From Lachnospiraceae bacterium (GTDB lineage Bacteria > Bacillota_A > Clostridia > Lachnospirales > Lachnospiraceae), in NCBI GenBank assembly GCA_004556565.1, contig SFGN01000002.1:62001-126000 (forward strand): a stretch of 64,000 nucleotides of DNA, given 5' to 3'. Position numbers and translations under genes: made by a program. The notes under the pieces are model-generated. The model had not been told where the DNA came from, did no database searches, and saw nothing but the letters and a program-made list of their open reading frames with translations. Shown here piece by piece: positions 28,793-38,425 of the stretch (positions are counted from its first letter, which is position 1; every line of letters begins with the position of its first letter).

Positions 28793-29524
28793 ATGAGTGA
28801 TACGATCATTAATGTAAATGATGTCTCGGTTATGTTCCGGCTGTACCGGGAACGGATGGACAGCCTGAAAGAGCTTGCAATAAAAAAGGTAAAAGGCCAG
28901 GTTGCCTATGATGAATTCTGGGCACTGAACCATATTGATTTTCAGGTCGGAAGAGGAGAGGCAGTCGGACTGGTGGGAAAGAACGGATCCGGCAAAAGCA
29001 CTCTTCTCAAGACAATCGCAGGAGTATTAAAACCCACGCTTGGAAGCGTGACTATAAGCGGAACAGTTGCACCGATGATTGAGCTGGGTGCCGGGTTTGA
29101 TATGGACCTGACCGCTACGGAAAATGTGTTTCTGAACGGTGCGATCCTGGGATATCCAAAAGAAATGCTGCAGGAAAATATGCAGAGAATTATTGATTTT
29201 TCCGAACTGGGTCAGTTTATGGATGTGCCGATCAAGAATTTTTCCTCCGGTATGTTTGCGAGGCTTGGATTTGCGGTGGCAACAATTTATACACCGGATA
29301 TCCTTATTGTAGACGAGATTCTTTCTGTCGGAGACTGGCAGTTCCAGCAGAAATGTCAGAGAAGGATTCAGGAAATGCTGGAACAGGGGACAACATTGAT
29401 GTTTGTCTCTCACAGTATGAGTCAGGTGAAGGAAGTGTGCAGCCGCGCAATCCTTCTTCATCATGGAAACCTGATACTGGATGATGATGTGAATACAGTC
29501 TGCAGAGTGTATAACACTTTATAA
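28793..29524 (+). CDS. Polysaccharide ABC exporter ATPase (TagH/Wzt-like)
   Basis: A 243-residue ATPase. ATG 28793 follows GGGAGG; the ATG at 28772 overlaps the permease stop and lacks a ribosome site. It has Walker A GKNGSGKST, the signature FSSGMFARLGFA typical of TagH/Wzt, and Walker B ILIVDEIL. It lacks the C-terminal carbohydrate-binding domain of long Wzt proteins, so it belongs to the short type that does not itself recognise a capped polymer end. A MITE-like element lies eight bases after its stop. Confidence 0.93.
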   Translation: MSDTIINVNDVSVMFRLYRERMDSLKELAIKKVKGQVAYDEFWALNHIDFQVGRGEAVGLVGKNGSGKSTLLKTIAGVLKPTLGSVTISGTVAPMIELGAGFDMDLTATENVFLNGAILGYPKEMLQENMQRIIDFSELGQFMDVPIKNFSSGMFARLGFAVATIYTPDILIVDEILSVGDWQFQQKCQRRIQEMLEQGTTLMFVSHSMSQVKEVCSRAILLHHGNLILDDDVNTVCRVYNTL

Positions 29525-29531
29525 TATATAA

Positions 29532-29696
29532 GTAACAGTACAGCACGCGCCATTCGCAAAACGCAGCTCCGGTGCTTCCTCGTTGCTTCGCAGCTGTTTT
29601 TGCTTTTTTTTCGGGCGCTAAGCGCATAATCGAAGCGGCGTGCTCTTTCATGCAAGCATGATTCGCACACCTTTTTGATTATGGCTGAACTGTTAC
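29532..29696 (+). mobile_element. MITE-like element, copy A (perfect 8-bp target duplication)
   Basis: A 165-bp non-coding element. The ends are GTAACAGTACAGC and GCTGAACTGTTAC (inverted, one mismatch), and the interior holds CATGCAAGCATG. It is flanked directly on both sides by ATATATAA, a perfect 8-bp direct repeat, consistent with transposition. Confidence 0.82.
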
Positions 29697-29716
29697 ATAT
29701 ATAATATGTTTTATGT

Positions 29717-29753
29717 AGGCACACGTCATGTGTGCCTGTTTTACTTTTTTTTT
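29717..29753 (+). terminator. Intrinsic terminator after the exporter operon
   Basis: AGGCACAC-GTCAT-GTGTGCCT followed by TGTTTTAC and a run of nine T. Confidence 0.8.
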
Positions 29754-29788
29754 ACGGGAACGCAGCTTTTAATGGAAATTTTTGGCAG

Positions 29789-29817
29789 TTGCATCAATTG
29801 CAAATAATCTGTATAAT
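29789..29817 (+). promoter_or_regulatory. Promoter of the glucosaminidase-SLH gene with a palindromic -35 region
   Basis: TTGCAT (29789-29794), 17-base spacer, TATAAT (29812-29817). The -35 region is part of the inverted repeat TTGCA-TCAAT-TGCAA, a possible operator. Confidence 0.65.
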
Positions 29818-29870
29818 GCAGTGTATGTACGGCAAAGTATTAATAGAAGTCTTCCGTAAGAGAGGAGCAA

Positions 29871-31976
29871 ATGTATATGAGAATAAACAGAGTGCTGGGA
29901 ACAGTCCTACTGACGGGAATAAGTGTTCTGGGCATATCAGTGTTTTCGGCGGCAGGAATTGTCAATGCATCGGACAGTTATAGCAAAATATCCGAAAATG
30001 CAGAGGCAGAAAGCATTGCCGCTCAGACATTTACCACTATGGATGAAGATGGTAAGATTTATGAGATAGAACCAGAAGTTGGATTAGTAGAAGAAACTGT
30101 TTCACCGTTTTCAGATTCGGAGAATGAAGCAAAAGTTGTTAATTTTAATACAAAAGGAAATGCAACCACGGGATACATAATAGAAGGTATGACAAGTGGA
30201 TCGGGCGGGCAGGTGAACGGATATACCAATGGGGCATATGGAGCAGACGCGGCTTATCTGGGCATGGTAGGTGACCATGTAAGATTCATGCTTTCCGGTG
30301 TCATCGGGCTTGTGCCGGAGAGTGATGTGCAGGTACTTAATGTAAGTGATGTGAAAACATTGAGCTGTTATGAGGTATCAGGAAACTGGCTGATACACCG
30401 GCTGTGTTATAATCTGAATTCCTCAGGCCATGCAGGAAGCCTGAAAACAGGTCCTGCGCCGGCTTATCTGAAAAAGAACGTTACATATTATAGTTATGAC
30501 GGACACTATTTTTATACGGATTATAAAGTGATGCTGGAAGATTATGCAGCATGCAGGAGAAGCAATTCGGTTAATCCGGATGATCCGTATTACAATTATT
30601 TCCAGTATCTTCCGCTGAGAAGTGCTTCACGATATTCCGGAGTACAGTTAAGCGAAACAATTGAAGAGACGATTCGTTATTATTTTGAATCAGATCCGAA
30701 TACATATCTGAATTCCAAAATGAACGGGATCGGCGATACAATGACAGCAGCACAGGATAATTATGGAGTCAACGCCTTGCTGATGGCAGGGATTGCCGCC
30801 AATGAGAGCGGATGGGGAACAAGCAGTATCTGTCAGAATAAAAATAACCTGTTTGGATTAAATGCCGTTGATTCTTCTCCGGGGCAAAGTGCCAGTTATT
30901 TTGAGAGTACCCGGCAGTGCGTACAGGAATTTGCTTCCCACTGGATGTCCAAAGGGTATTTGAACCCGGAAGATGACCGTTATTTCGGTGGATTTCTCGG
31001 AAATAAGGGAAGCGGCATCAATGTGAAATATGCGTCTGATCCCTACTGGGGAGAAAAAGCGGCTAACATTGCATGGAATCTGGATGAACGGGCGGGGGAT
31101 TTTGATCAGTATGCCGAGGTGCTCGCTATAAAAGACATTTTCCCGGGGAAAAATACTGATTTGTCTATATATGCAAAGGGGGATAAAACGTCAGCAGTCT
31201 TATATATGACAGGAAGCCAGAGCTGCAGTTCTTATATGCTTCTGGAAAGCAGTGCAGTGAATGGATTTTATAAAGTCCAGACAGACGGAATTATCAATGA
31301 AGACAGGACCGGGCTTGCCGATATCAAGAATGGCGAAGGTATTTATAACAGCAGAACGATGTACGGATATATGGAAGAATCGGGGCTTACAGTAGTAAGC
31401 CGGGGAAGGACACCGGTAAATATCAATAGTTTTCTTGATATATCAGAAAGCGACTGGTATTTTCCATATGTGCAGTATGTTTTTGAACATGGAATCATGA
31501 CCGGAATGGATATCAGGACATTCGGGGTTATGAATACAATGAAACGTGCACAGTTTGCGACGATCATGTACAGAATAGATGGTTCTCCCGAAGTAGAATA
31601 TAAAGCCTGTTTTCCGGATGTTCCGGAAGGTTCGTTTTATACGTCTGCTGCGATCTGGGCGAATGAGAACAATGTCATGACCGGTTATGCAAATGGCATG
31701 TTCGGGGGAAACGATTCGATAAACCGTGAGCAGATTGCTACGATTCTTTATCGTTATGCACAAATGAAGGGATACGATACATCAGCTAAGTCAGATATTT
31801 CTGAATATCCGGATGCTTCTGCCGTGAATGAATTTGCAAAAGAGGCAATGCAGTGGGCTGTGGCAGAGAAGTTGATCCAGGGGGATCAAGGATATTTAAA
31901 TCCTCAGGGAGAGGCAAGCCGTGTGCATTGTGCGACGATGGTTACAAGGTTCATGCAGAGATACGTAGGGGATTAA
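29871..31976 (+). CDS. SLH-anchored glucosaminidase (GH73-like)
   Basis: A 701-residue secreted protein starting at ATG 29871 (AGAGGAG upstream), with a signal peptide ending near NASDS (about residue 34). The middle region (about 284-415) is a glucosaminidase/GH73-type domain: MAGIAANESGWGTS carries the probable catalytic Glu312 and is followed by NKNNLFGLNA. A small SH3-like segment may follow (about 430-515). Three SLH motifs end the protein (about 522-701). It likely cleaves N-acetylglucosaminyl bonds in peptidoglycan while bound to the wall polymer, a role in wall turnover or cell separation. It heads a run of four SLH genes. Confidence 0.87.
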   Translation: MYMRINRVLGTVLLTGISVLGISVFSAAGIVNASDSYSKISENAEAESIAAQTFTTMDEDGKIYEIEPEVGLVEETVSPFSDSENEAKVVNFNTKGNATTGYIIEGMTSGSGGQVNGYTNGAYGADAAYLGMVGDHVRFMLSGVIGLVPESDVQVLNVSDVKTLSCYEVSGNWLIHRLCYNLNSSGHAGSLKTGPAPAYLKKNVTYYSYDGHYFYTDYKVMLEDYAACRRSNSVNPDDPYYNYFQYLPLRSASRYSGVQLSETIEETIRYYFESDPNTYLNSKMNGIGDTMTAAQDNYGVNALLMAGIAANESGWGTSSICQNKNNLFGLNAVDSSPGQSASYFESTRQCVQEFASHWMSKGYLNPEDDRYFGGFLGNKGSGINVKYASDPYWGEKAANIAWNLDERAGDFDQYAEVLAIKDIFPGKNTDLSIYAKGDKTSAVLYMTGSQSCSSYMLLESSAVNGFYKVQTDGIINEDRTGLADIKNGEGIYNSRTMYGYMEESGLTVVSRGRTPVNINSFLDISESDWYFPYVQYVFEHGIMTGMDIRTFGVMNTMKRAQFATIMYRIDGSPEVEYKACFPDVPEGSFYTSAAIWANENNVMTGYANGMFGGNDSINREQIATILYRYAQMKGYDTSAKSDISEYPDASAVNEFAKEAMQWAVAEKLIQGDQGYLNPQGEASRVHCATMVTRFMQRYVGD

Positions 31977-32056
31977 GCCGGCATGGCAGCCGAAAATTTA
32001 CGGCAGCCGGATTAGTTTTAACCAGTGGATTATTTTGATAACAGGAGGAGATTATC

Positions 32057-33094
32057 ATGAAAAAAGGATTCCGGAATTTTTTGTTTGCTGCTGCGTTTAT
32101 GCTGACAGCCATACTGGCAGCAGGGTTTCAGTCAGAGGCGGCAGGCAGACTTTCTGTCACGATGATGCCGCAGACAGAGGTGACGGCGGGAAAAACAGCG
32201 GTTTTTGAGATTGTTGTCTACAATGGTACGAATGAAGAATATGATCCGGGTACATTGGGCGTGATTCTTCAGATGTTTATAGGCGGAAATATGGAAGGGA
32301 CAACCGACTGGACATGGAGCGGAGATGACTTTACTTACAGCACAGTGGAAGAACAGCAGACGATTGCCGTCAATCAAAAGCTGCTTGCGGCAGGAGAATC
32401 TCTGACAACAACCGTAACGGGAATGATGCCTTCAGCATGGAAAACGGATGGAACAAGTGCTTTTGAGGCGATACTTGACGATGAGAGTGATGGGACAGCA
32501 AAATGTGCAGATATTGCGTATTATATGCCTCTTCCTTATAAAGATGCATCTGTGGCAGACTGGTATTTTAACTCGGTCGCCTGTATGTATCAGACAGGAA
32601 TCATGACCGGTAAGTCAACTGACACATTTGCTCCCGGAGAGAAAATTGTCCGCGGACAGTTCGCAACTATGCTCTGGAGGCTGGCTGCTCCGGAAAGTGA
32701 GACGCCATATGATTCAAGCAGATTTAAAGATGTCCCTAACAACCAGTTCTTTACGGTTCCGGTTATGTGGGCAAGCACAAACAATATTATTACGGGATAT
32801 ACGGACAGCGGACGTTTTGGCCCCGGAGATGCGATCAACAGAGAACAGATTGCCGTGATGATGTATAGGTATGCAAAATTTGCAGGATACGATGTAAGTG
32901 CCAGAGGCAATCTTGCAGATTTCCCGGATGGCTCGAAGGTTACTCCATACGCACAGGAAGCAATGAGCTGGGCTGTCGGTTCAGAACTTATTTCCGGTGA
33001 CGGCAGCGGAAGGCTCAACCCACAGGGAACTGCCGTACGTGCAGAAGCGGCGGCAATTTTCACGAGATTTTTGTATCAGTTTTATCTGGAGTAA
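32057..33094 (+). CDS. SLH-domain protein with N-terminal Ig-like domain
   Basis: A 345-residue secreted protein; ATG 32057 after AGGAGGAG, signal peptide 1 to about 29 (ending SEAAG). Residues about 30-155 form a beta-rich domain (RLSVTMMPQTEVTAGKTAVF) of unclear family, resembling Ig-like or uncharacterised surface domains. Three SLH motifs fill about 164-345, with an intact NPQGTAVRAEAA at the end. No catalytic domain is visible, so it may be structural or an adaptor. Confidence 0.82.
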   Translation: MKKGFRNFLFAAAFMLTAILAAGFQSEAAGRLSVTMMPQTEVTAGKTAVFEIVVYNGTNEEYDPGTLGVILQMFIGGNMEGTTDWTWSGDDFTYSTVEEQQTIAVNQKLLAAGESLTTTVTGMMPSAWKTDGTSAFEAILDDESDGTAKCADIAYYMPLPYKDASVADWYFNSVACMYQTGIMTGKSTDTFAPGEKIVRGQFATMLWRLAAPESETPYDSSRFKDVPNNQFFTVPVMWASTNNIITGYTDSGRFGPGDAINREQIAVMMYRYAKFAGYDVSARGNLADFPDGSKVTPYAQEAMSWAVGSELISGDGSGRLNPQGTAVRAEAAAIFTRFLYQFYLE

Positions 33095-33145
33095 CAGCAG
33101 AAATATTAAATAGAGCAAAGCTCTAAAAGTGGACGAAAGAGGAGT

Positions 33146-35161
33146 ATGTATAATCATAGAATCAGGCATAAGTGTACAAAAAAATCAATGAGAAAACAGG
33201 CAGTGTCACTGTTCCTTATATTGGCGATCGCTCCCGGTACGGGAATTGACGTCCGGGCGGCAGAGACAGTAAACAAAACTGATGTATTGCAGTGGGAACA
33301 GGCAGCCGGAAGGATAAGCTCTTCTGAGGCGGCATATGTCGATGGTGAGATTCTTGTCCTTTGTAAAGGAGATATTTCTGAAGAGGAAATACAGATGCTG
33401 GCTGAAAAGCAGGGCGGAGATAATCCGGAAATTATTTCTCAGACAGAATCTGCTGTCATTTTATCGATTGATGTTCCGGAATCTGTGTCAGTGAAGGATG
33501 TGGTTTCCGGATACATAGAGGAAGAAAACGTGCTGGCGGCGACTCCTGATTATGAGATAGAGCTTTTTGAGGAACTTGATGAAGAAACGCACCTTCCTTC
33601 GGCAAAGAACACCGGGGCAAATGATGAGTTTTTTGATAAACAGAAATATCTGAAACAGACGGATGCCCTGCGCGCATGGGAGATATTGAAGGCCGTTCCT
33701 CATAAAAAAGTGAAGGTGGCGGTGCTCGACACAGGAGCGGATATTGCACATCCGGATCTGAAAAATGTCATTAATACCGGCGAAAGCTGTGAGTTACTGG
33801 ATGAGGTAGGAACGTTTGGCCCGCTTCTTGGTGACGGATATATAAAAGGAACTTTAAGTGAAACCGGCGGCGGGCACGGAACACATGTCAGCGGGCTGAT
33901 TGCCGCGGAAGCAAATAACGGAATAGGGATTGCCGGGGCGGGAAGTGCCGGGGACAATTCCATTATCGACCTGATGGTCGTGGATATTTTTTCAAAAGAT
34001 ACGAAAACTTCTTTGAAATATCTGATTGAGGGCATGGAATATGCAAAAGAGCACGGGGCAAAAATCCTGAATCTTAGTCTTGGTATGAAATATAATTCTT
34101 TTGACGATACCATGCTGAAAGCAGAATGTGATGCACTTGCTCAGGAAGGAATGATCATCATATGTGCGGCAGGAAATTATGCACTTGCCGATTCCGGAGA
34201 GCTTAGTGTTGTGCCTTCCGACTATAACAGTACGATCAGTGTGATTGCGGTTGATGAGAATAATTCCAGAAATTCTTCCTCCTGTTATGGGCTGCTGAAG
34301 GATATTTCCGCTCCGGGGAAAGATATTTACAGCACAAAAAAGGATGGGGAATATGGTGTGATGAGCGGTACTTCAATGGCGGCACCCCAGGTCACAGCCG
34401 CAGCCGCCCTGGTCTGTTCTGTTTTCCCGGATGTGACAGTGAACGAAATGAAAGATATTCTCCATAATTCTGCGACAGACATCGGCATTTTTGGATTTGA
34501 CACAGAGACGGCGGCCGGCCTTTTGAATATGCGGAAAATGTTAGAGGAAGTGACCGGTGACATATGGCTTACATCGGAGCTTCCCTATACAGATATGTCA
34601 GAAAACGAATGGTTCCGCGAGAGTGCTGCCTATCTGTATCAGTATGGTATCATGACCGGTCTGGATGAAAAGATATTCGGCGGAACAGAAACAATCAAAA
34701 GAGCCCAGTTTGCGGTTATGCTGTACCGGTTTGAAGGAGAGCCGGACACTATCCGGACAGACAGCATCCCGGAAAACGAAGGCACATCCGAATCCTGGAT
34801 ATTTCCTGATGTCCCAGAAGGAGAATTCTATACAAAAGCTGTGAAGTGGGCGGCATCAGCGGGAATTGTCAGGGGGTATGAGGACGGATATTTCGGTCCG
34901 GCAGATGAGATCACGCGGGAACAGATAGCGGTCATGCTGTATCGTTATGCAGAATATAAACACTATACTGCAGCAGTCAATGGAGATATCATGCAGTTTG
35001 CGGATTATGATTTAATAACGGAATTTGCCCGGAATGCAATGGAGTGGGCAGTCGGTTGTGAAATTATAAAAGGGAACGGAGAAGGATTGCTGACGCCCCG
35101 GGGCATGGCAAACCGTGCGGAATGCGCGGCTATGATTCAGAGATTTATGAAAAGATACTAA
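33146..35161 (+). CDS. SLH-anchored subtilisin-like serine protease (S8)
   Basis: A 671-residue secreted protease. The start is uncertain: ATG 33146 has GAGGAG only one base upstream, whereas ATG 33188 has no ribosome site but begins just before the hydrophobic segment. A propeptide-like region (about residues 60-150) precedes the S8 domain with the complete triad: Asp195 in VLDTGAD, His244 in GHGTHVSG and Ser410 in SGTSMAAP. Three SLH motifs follow (about 482-671). Wall-anchored subtilases process surface proteins or degrade peptides. It belongs to the same run of SLH genes, 51 bases after the previous stop. Confidence 0.9.
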   Translation: MYNHRIRHKCTKKSMRKQAVSLFLILAIAPGTGIDVRAAETVNKTDVLQWEQAAGRISSSEAAYVDGEILVLCKGDISEEEIQMLAEKQGGDNPEIISQTESAVILSIDVPESVSVKDVVSGYIEEENVLAATPDYEIELFEELDEETHLPSAKNTGANDEFFDKQKYLKQTDALRAWEILKAVPHKKVKVAVLDTGADIAHPDLKNVINTGESCELLDEVGTFGPLLGDGYIKGTLSETGGGHGTHVSGLIAAEANNGIGIAGAGSAGDNSIIDLMVVDIFSKDTKTSLKYLIEGMEYAKEHGAKILNLSLGMKYNSFDDTMLKAECDALAQEGMIIICAAGNYALADSGELSVVPSDYNSTISVIAVDENNSRNSSSCYGLLKDISAPGKDIYSTKKDGEYGVMSGTSMAAPQVTAAAALVCSVFPDVTVNEMKDILHNSATDIGIFGFDTETAAGLLNMRKMLEEVTGDIWLTSELPYTDMSENEWFRESAAYLYQYGIMTGLDEKIFGGTETIKRAQFAVMLYRFEGEPDTIRTDSIPENEGTSESWIFPDVPEGEFYTKAVKWAASAGIVRGYEDGYFGPADEITREQIAVMLYRYAEYKHYTAAVNGDIMQFADYDLITEFARNAMEWAVGCEIIKGNGEGLLTPRGMANRAECAAMIQRFMKRY

Positions 35162-35415
35162 TGTATTGATCACTTAGTGATTCAACCTTAATACCGTACT
35201 GTTTTGGTAAAGCAGAGCAACGAAGTGTTATTAAAGGTGGATTATACCGGATGATGAGCAGAGCTGGGGTGATGAGGAGAGTCAGAAGGATGATCAGGAA
35301 AATAATGAATTCTGAAGAAACATAATCGGACGAATCCTGATGAAGATGAAAGTGACAAGAGTTTAATATAAGAGGGGGAGAAAATTTAGATAAGAGATAA
35401 GGAGAGTACAAGCGT

Positions 35416-36876
35416 ATGAAAATAATAATAAAGAAAGTGATTTCAGTTTTACTTGCCATTTCGGCTGTCCTTACACAGAGCAGCATGGTGATGGCAATGG
35501 AGGAAACAGTGATGTCGGTTCAGACATCGGTACAGGAAGAAACAGTTGGATTTTCCGATGAGGGGAGACAGGGGGAAAACAGCTGGAGATATGAGGATGG
35601 AAATATTATAGATATGGAAGAAGAGGACGGCGAAATCCGGATACAGTCCTCGGATTTGAACCTTACTCTCCGGGGAATTGATGTCAGTGAGCATAATAGT
35701 GTGGGAAAACCCGGCACACCGCAGTATCAGCCGATCGACTGGGAAAAAGTAAAGGCTTCCGGAATTGATTTTGTAATCCTGCGCTGCGGATATGGTTCTA
35801 ACTATACCATGCAGGATGATGAGGACTGGGAATATAATGTGTCAGAATGTGAAAGGCTGGGAATTCCATACGGAGTATACCTGTATTCATATGCAGAAAG
35901 CAATAAGGATGCATTAAGTGAAGCACATCATGTACTTCGATTGATAAAAGACCGTAATTTATCTTATCCGGTATATTTTGATATGGAAGAGAGCAGAATG
36001 CTGGATGATGACCTGGCAGAAATTGCGACAACCTTCTGCAACGAAATTATTAATGCAGGTTATCCGGTAGGCGTTTATGCAAATCTGAACTGGTGGAACA
36101 ATTACCTGACTGATCCATGTTTTCTGAACTGGCACCGATGGGTGGCTCAGTACAATACCACCTGTGACTATAAAGGAATTTATGGAATGTGGCAGAACAC
36201 ATCCAAAGGAACAGTCGACGGAATCGAAGGCAATGTAGATATGAACTATCTGATCGGTTATCCTGCAGATCACGGCGAAAAAGGCAATTATTCCTATTCG
36301 GATGTCCGGATGGGAGACTGGTTCCGGCGAGCTGCGCTTTATGCTGCAAGTGAGGGAATCATGACAGGGCTTTCCGAAGGGATTTTCGGCCCTGATGACA
36401 AATTATACAGGGCACAGTTCGCAACTATTTTATACCGGATGTCAGGCTCACCGGAAGTGGAATATCAGGCAAAATTTCCTGATGTTCCTGACGGTCAATT
36501 TTATTCCGATGCGGTCATATGGGCGAGCAGCGATTCTGTAGGTGTCATCACAGGATACACATCGACCGGCTGTTTCGGACCTGGCGATTTAATCACACGT
36601 GAGCAGATGGTGGTTATGATTTACCGTTACGCTAATTATTTGAAAAAGCCTACGACAGTCAGAGCAGATTTGAGTGGATTTTCAGATGCCGATGATGTAA
36701 ATGATTATGCTTTGGAAGCAATGCAATGGGCTGTGGCACGAGGGCTGATACAAGGCGATAACGGCAGAATAAATCCGCAGGGAAATGCAAACCGTGCTGA
36801 ATGTGCAACAATTATCATGCGGTTTATTGACGGGATTAACCGTCCGGAAGTCAAAGAGAATGAGACCGGAGCTTGA
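35416..36876 (+). CDS. SLH-anchored GH25 lysozyme
   Basis: A 486-residue secreted muramidase; ATG 35416 with AAGGAGAG upstream and a signal peptide ending near MVMAM (about residue 32). The GH25 domain (about 87-290) shows RGIDVSEHN, VILRCGYG, YFDMEES with Asp189 and Glu191 as catalytic residues, and MWQNTS. Three SLH motifs follow (about 294-486). It would cut the MurNAc-GlcNAc bond of peptidoglycan. The stop is TGA at 36874-36876; in the same frame another 13 acidic codons (DETETGDETGAGD) run to a TAA at 36916, suggesting a longer ancestral tail or read-through. Confidence 0.9.
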   Translation: MKIIIKKVISVLLAISAVLTQSSMVMAMEETVMSVQTSVQEETVGFSDEGRQGENSWRYEDGNIIDMEEEDGEIRIQSSDLNLTLRGIDVSEHNSVGKPGTPQYQPIDWEKVKASGIDFVILRCGYGSNYTMQDDEDWEYNVSECERLGIPYGVYLYSYAESNKDALSEAHHVLRLIKDRNLSYPVYFDMEESRMLDDDLAEIATTFCNEIINAGYPVGVYANLNWWNNYLTDPCFLNWHRWVAQYNTTCDYKGIYGMWQNTSKGTVDGIEGNVDMNYLIGYPADHGEKGNYSYSDVRMGDWFRRAALYAASEGIMTGLSEGIFGPDDKLYRAQFATILYRMSGSPEVEYQAKFPDVPDGQFYSDAVIWASSDSVGVITGYTSTGCFGPGDLITREQMVVMIYRYANYLKKPTTVRADLSGFSDADDVNDYALEAMQWAVARGLIQGDNGRINPQGNANRAECATIIMRFIDGINRPEVKENETGA

Positions 36877-36966
36877 GATGAAACCGAAACCGGAGATGAA
36901 ACAGGAGCCGGGGACTAAACCGAACAAAACTAAGATTTAAATATTGAAAAACGTCCTGTAATAGTA

Positions 36967-37398
36967 GTGAAGAAAGTGTTAAATAAAATGAAAGAGTCAA
37001 AAATGAAAAAACTGATTGGACAGATTATACGGTTCGGTGTGGTAGGCGGAAGTGCCTTTGTCATTGATTATCTTATTATGATAGCTCTGACCGAGTTGTT
37101 TGGGGTTAATTATCTGATATCCAGCATGATATCATTTTGCGTATCTGTTGTATATAATTATATACTGAGCGTCACCTGGGTATTCCGGGTTTCCGGGGAA
37201 CGAAATAAAACACAGGATTTAACCGTGTTCATGGTCTTGAGTGTAATAGGGCTGGGGATAAATCAGCTAATTATGTGGCTGGCAGTGGATAAACTTCATA
37301 TTTTCTATATGATTTCTAAAATCGGTGCCACAGCCGTAGTAATGGTTTATAACTTCATCACAAGAAAAATATTTCTGGAGAACAAAAAAATAATATAA
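36967..37398 (+). CDS. GtrA-family membrane protein
   Basis: A 143-residue protein with four membrane helices, starting at GTG 36967; ATG 36988 is also possible and neither has a strong ribosome site. The segment IGQIIRFGVVGGSAFVIDY is the GtrA/DPMS family signature, with VYNYILSVTWVF and YNFITRKIFLF-like blocks. GtrA proteins are thought to help move polyprenyl-phosphate sugars across the membrane. The GT2 enzyme at 11586 is the kind usually paired with GtrA, so the two may work together although 25 kb apart. Confidence 0.88.
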   Translation: MKKVLNKMKESKMKKLIGQIIRFGVVGGSAFVIDYLIMIALTELFGVNYLISSMISFCVSVVYNYILSVTWVFRVSGERNKTQDLTVFMVLSVIGLGINQLIMWLAVDKLHIFYMISKIGATAVVMVYNFITRKIFLENKKII

Positions 37399-37404
37399 AA
37401 CAGC

Positions 37405-37448
37405 AAATGCTCTGTCCGGATAGAATTATATCCGGGCAGGGCATTTTA
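37405..37448 (+). terminator. Intrinsic terminator after the GtrA gene
   Basis: AAATGCTCTGTCCGGATA pairs, with small mismatches, with TATCCGGGCAGGGCATTT. T-rich on the plus side and A-rich on the other, so it may also serve the convergent cotJ operon, though it lies 108 bases past the cotJC stop. Confidence 0.78.
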
Positions 37449-37555
37449 ATTGCTGTTAATCAGGCAAGGTCTTCGGACGGCAATTCTGCAGGCTATGCAC
37501 TGGGAGTACCATATGCCATATCCGGATTGCCGCAGAAATCATCGGTTATACTCTG

Positions 37556-38152
37556 CTATTTATCAAATTCGGGGTTAAAGGCATAGAAGTTTCTGCTGTC
37601 CAGATTGTCCTGTACGATACGGATAGCTTCACCGAAACGCTGATAATGGACGATTTCCCGTGCTCTTAAGAAACGGATCGGTTCGCAGACTTCCGGGTCT
37701 TTTACAAGACGCAGAATATTGTCATATGTGGTGCGCGCCTTTTGTTCTGCTGCAAGATCTTCATGCAGATCGGTAATAGGGTCTCCTTTTGACTGGAAAT
37801 AAGTCGCTGTCCAGGGTGATCCGCCCGCCGACTGCGGCCAGAGTGCCAGTGTGTGGTCGACATAATATTTGTCAAAACCTGATTTCTCCAGTTCCTCAGG
37901 GGAAAGATTACGCGTAAGCTGATGGACGATCGCACATATAATCTCCATATGCGCGAGCTCTTCTGTCCCGATATCAGTCAACGTCCCTGTTACTTCTTTG
38001 TAGGGCATAGTATATCTTTGGGAAAGATAACGCATGGAAGCTGCCAGTTCGCCGTCAGGTCCGCCGAACTGCGAGATGATGACCTGCGCCATTTTTGGAT
38101 TGGTCTGTGTGATTTTTACCGGGTACTGCAATCTTTTTTCATAATTCCACAT
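37556..38152 (-). CDS. cotJC: Spore coat protein CotJC (manganese catalase fold)
   Basis: A 198-residue protein of the manganese-catalase/CotJC family. It starts MWNYEKRLQYPV and contains the ferritin-like metal ligands in TEELAHMEI, LAAEQKARTTYDNI and REIVHYQRF. It begins three bases after the cotJB stop. In Bacillus, CotJA, CotJB and CotJC are made in the mother cell under SigmaE and join the inner spore coat; catalase activity is possible but not shown here. Confidence 0.95.
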   Translation of the reverse strand: MWNYEKRLQYPVKITQTNPKMAQVIISQFGGPDGELAASMRYLSQRYTMPYKEVTGTLTDIGTEELAHMEIICAIVHQLTRNLSPEELEKSGFDKYYVDHTLALWPQSAGGSPWTATYFQSKGDPITDLHEDLAAEQKARTTYDNILRLVKDPEVCEPIRFLRAREIVHYQRFGEAIRIVQDNLDSRNFYAFNPEFDK

Positions 38153-38155
38153 ATG

Positions 38156-38425
38156 TCAGCATCCCCCTTCCTGCCATGGCCATGGCTCATCAATCCAGTC
38201 CCATTTATTAGAACAAGAATATACAGCAGTATCGACGGTCAGGGGACCGTAAAGTCTGGCATACTCTCTCAACGCTTCATTCCTCTGTTTGCTGTATTCC
38301 TGAAAATAAGCAAGTGCTTCATCATCCCACGGATGTGTATTAAGATATAATTTTACATCATCTACAGCGAAACTTACTTCGTTGATCCGATTCAGCAGTT
38401 CTTTTCTGCCTGGATGTTCATTCAT
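38156..38425 (-). CDS. cotJB: Spore coat protein CotJB
   Basis: An 89-residue CotJB protein (LLNRINEVSFAVDDVKLYLNTHP, then a Trp-rich end DWIDEPWPWQEGGC). ATG 38425 is preferred over the longer in-frame ATG at 38485 because it matches family length and overlaps the cotJA stop by four bases (ATGA), which implies coupled translation. Confidence 0.93.
   Translation of the reverse strand: MNEHPGRKELLNRINEVSFAVDDVKLYLNTHPWDDEALAYFQEYSKQRNEALREYARLYGPLTVDTAVYSCSNKWDWIDEPWPWQEGGC

Noticed and set aside
29532..29696. Short minus-strand frames inside the MITE copies as genes
   Set aside because: They are not conserved in frame between copies and lack ribosome sites.
37449..37555. A gene between the GtrA and cotJC genes
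   Set aside because: The 107-base gap has no start with a ribosome site and nothing recognisable.
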